Assembly (NCBI GenBank): GCA_946811185.2
Contig: OX328106.1
Coordinates: forward strand, 11,512,777 to 11,576,776
Direction: 5' to 3'
DNA: 64,000 nt
Source of the DNA: Hippopus hippopus
Lineage: Eukaryota > Mollusca > Bivalvia > Cardiida > Cardiidae
A model generated the notes under the pieces. That model did no database searches and had not been told where the DNA came from. It was given only the letters and a program-made list of their open reading frames with translations. The first letter of the stretch is position 1. The number at the start of each line of letters is the position of its first letter. A program made the position numbers and the translations under genes. This document shows positions 62,481 to 64,000 of the stretch, piece by piece.

Positions 62481-63386
62481 TTCTTTCAGGACCATATTCC
62501 ATGCAACCCATATATACTTTTTCTAGCATGACAGTATTTACATACAGAAACCCGTGATTAGATACATCAGTCTGTTTATCTTTCCAAACACTCGCTATCA
62601 TACCCTTAATACATGTTTGATAATGGCTATGAACCGTTAATGAAATTACTGTAACGGAAATTTTAAACTCTTGTCACAAACACTGACACAGCCAACAACA
62701 ACAAAATAATGATAATAATAATAATAAAAAATATACACTCTTTTCTATAGGATATCAAACGGTTAAGATAGAATCATACCATGGTAGCCATTGTCAGTAT
62801 AATTTTCTCTGTCGTAAAATCTAACAAGAGTTGGCACTTCAGATGAAATGTTATCAGTGATACTAGAAAAATGTTATCAAGAGAGCCTTTGGCGAGCTTA
62901 ATATCAATATTCTTTTGACCACCAGCTTAATACATTTTTTTCTTCTCAAAAGCCAACGAATGGCAGATTCTTTTTATCACATAACTGTTTCTTAGGAATC
63001 AAAGTTCATGAGGTGAAAAAAACATAGACCCGTACATGTATGTCTAAATTTACATGAAACCGATTTCCCTCTTTGACAGGCTTGTAGACCACGGACGAAA
63101 CATATTTGCAAAGAAACTAAAATTTAATGATTTTCTTTTGAATCTGATGATAATAGAATTCGTAACTTTTCCAAGATTATCAGTTTTAACTGTTAATTCC
63201 AAAGAGAAATTTGGACCATCAATGTTTTAGAAATAAGGCGTATGATTACATAGCTTTGAATGAATACGGCATTTTTCTTTTCGCAAACGCATGTAAGAAA
63301 AGACAATTCACAATGGCAGCCTCACACTGAAAATAAGGGTAGTTATGTGATAAAGATAAACAATACGCTCTTTTTAGTTTTTCTTT

Positions 63387-63573
63387 TCAGTGCATCTTTA
63401 TTATTATACATCTGTCTCCCGGAACAGCATCGTTTGTTGTATGTTGTAATTCGTTATCTTGATGACCATAATCTTCGTCACGTCCTCCGTTAAAGACGGT
63501 TTGGGAGCCACTGGCAGTTGTAGCAAATGCATCAGCAGTTCTATACTGTATAGTTGAAAAACGGCGGAATTTC
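63387..63573 (-). CDS. gene D last exon (partial gene, continues beyond window)
   Basis: Acceptor CTTTACCTTCAG|G, phase 2; 187 nt to the TGA at 63389-63387, intact frame. It encodes KFRRFSTIQYRTADAFATT and ends TTNDAVPGDRCIIIKMH. The start KFR, the ATTTS/TTTAS block and the DAVPGxRC end match the gene C tail, so it is the 3' end of the next paralogue in the array. One tyrosine lies in RDEDYGHQDN and one in IQYRT; no YxN motif. No membrane exon was found between 63574 and the window end. Confidence 0.75.
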
Positions 63574-64000
63574 CTGAAGGTAAAGAAAAGTATATATAAA
63601 TTCGTTGAAAAATTAATACAAAAACTTCAGGAAGACAAATTCGCTAAAAAACTCACAAACTTTTTTTTTTTTTTCATCACACACTTCGTGATATATACTG
63701 AACCAAAAAAGAAACTTCCGCTGTGTTTAAGTGCAAATGCAACGTTATTAAAAAAAATCAAAATGTCAGATGACCTGCATATATTCGGGCGAACGATTAT
63801 GTGTCCGATAAAACAAATTTCAACTCGATTGAAAGCATTTTGCAGAAGAAACCCGCTGAAAGCGATTTTCACGTGCATGCACGGACCAGTATAATTCGTG
63901 TATATTTTTTGAAACCTTTCAGTCTAATTTTATAGACTTTCATGTCAATAAGAAAAAGACGTTGAAAAAAATTAAATTCTTTTTAGTTTACTTTATTTTT

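Noticed and set aside
63627..63878. Minus-strand 83-aa frame as the gene D membrane exon
   Set aside because: Hydrophobic stretches are interrupted, there is no in-phase donor joining to the exon at 63573, and it contains a poly(K) tail from an A run.

Overview
The window is AT-rich eukaryotic DNA from an animal, most likely a bivalve mollusc. Genes are split by long introns with GT-AG borders. Dispersed repeats are dense, and include a short interspersed family headed by AGCTCACCTGAGC and GTCCGTCCGTCC, which I associate with bivalves. No bacterial-style operons, rRNA genes, functional tRNA genes or CRISPR arrays were seen.

The host genes form one clustered family of single-pass membrane proteins with two C-type-lectin-like domains (CTLD). 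Gene A (+, 3510-22055) is intact: 8 exons, about 410 aa, with signal peptide, CTLD1 (exons 2-3), CTLD2 (exons 4-5), a short stalk exon, a membrane exon and a tyrosine-rich cytoplasmic exon. All its introns are phase 1 except the last, which is phase 2. Gene B (-, 45443-24628) has the same exons at the same sizes (exon 2 180 nt, exon 3 141 nt, exon 6 48 nt) but carries a stop, a lost cysteine, a lost splice donor and a frameshift, so it is a pseudogene. Gene C (-, 60466-53261) retains seven recognisable exons, has one in-frame stop in exon 3, and I could not find its membrane exon. Gene D (-) enters from the right edge with only its last exon (63573-63387). A and B face each other tail to tail; B, C and D lie head to tail. 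The cytoplasmic tails differ: A has three YxN motifs, B has a repeated YVN-type tail, and C and D share a short unrelated tail.

Mobile elements fill introns and gaps. Intron 1 of gene A (3598-11708) holds a 0.9-kb DNA element with 16-bp terminal inverted repeats (4991-11044), split by a cluster of Penelope-like retroelements (5.25-10.4 kb). An uninterrupted copy lies at 50057-50990. The cluster includes a truncated plus-strand copy and a minus-strand copy with ORF1 and an intact RT plus GIY-YIG endonuclease ORF. That copy is fused head to head to a near-identical 3' fragment. Each 3' end carries a hammerhead ribozyme motif, and ORF1 and ORF2 are joined by a candidate -1 frameshift heptamer. 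At 38.3-42.8 kb is a decayed Ngaro/DIRS-type tyrosine-recombinase retrotransposon with an SGNH-hydrolase ORF. At 46.3-47.9 kb is a decayed Tc1-like transposon with 19-bp inverted repeats. Four palindromic or inverted-repeat MITE-like families (called M1-M4 here), tRNA-derived SINEs, two 144-158-bp tandem arrays and many microsatellites make up much of the rest.
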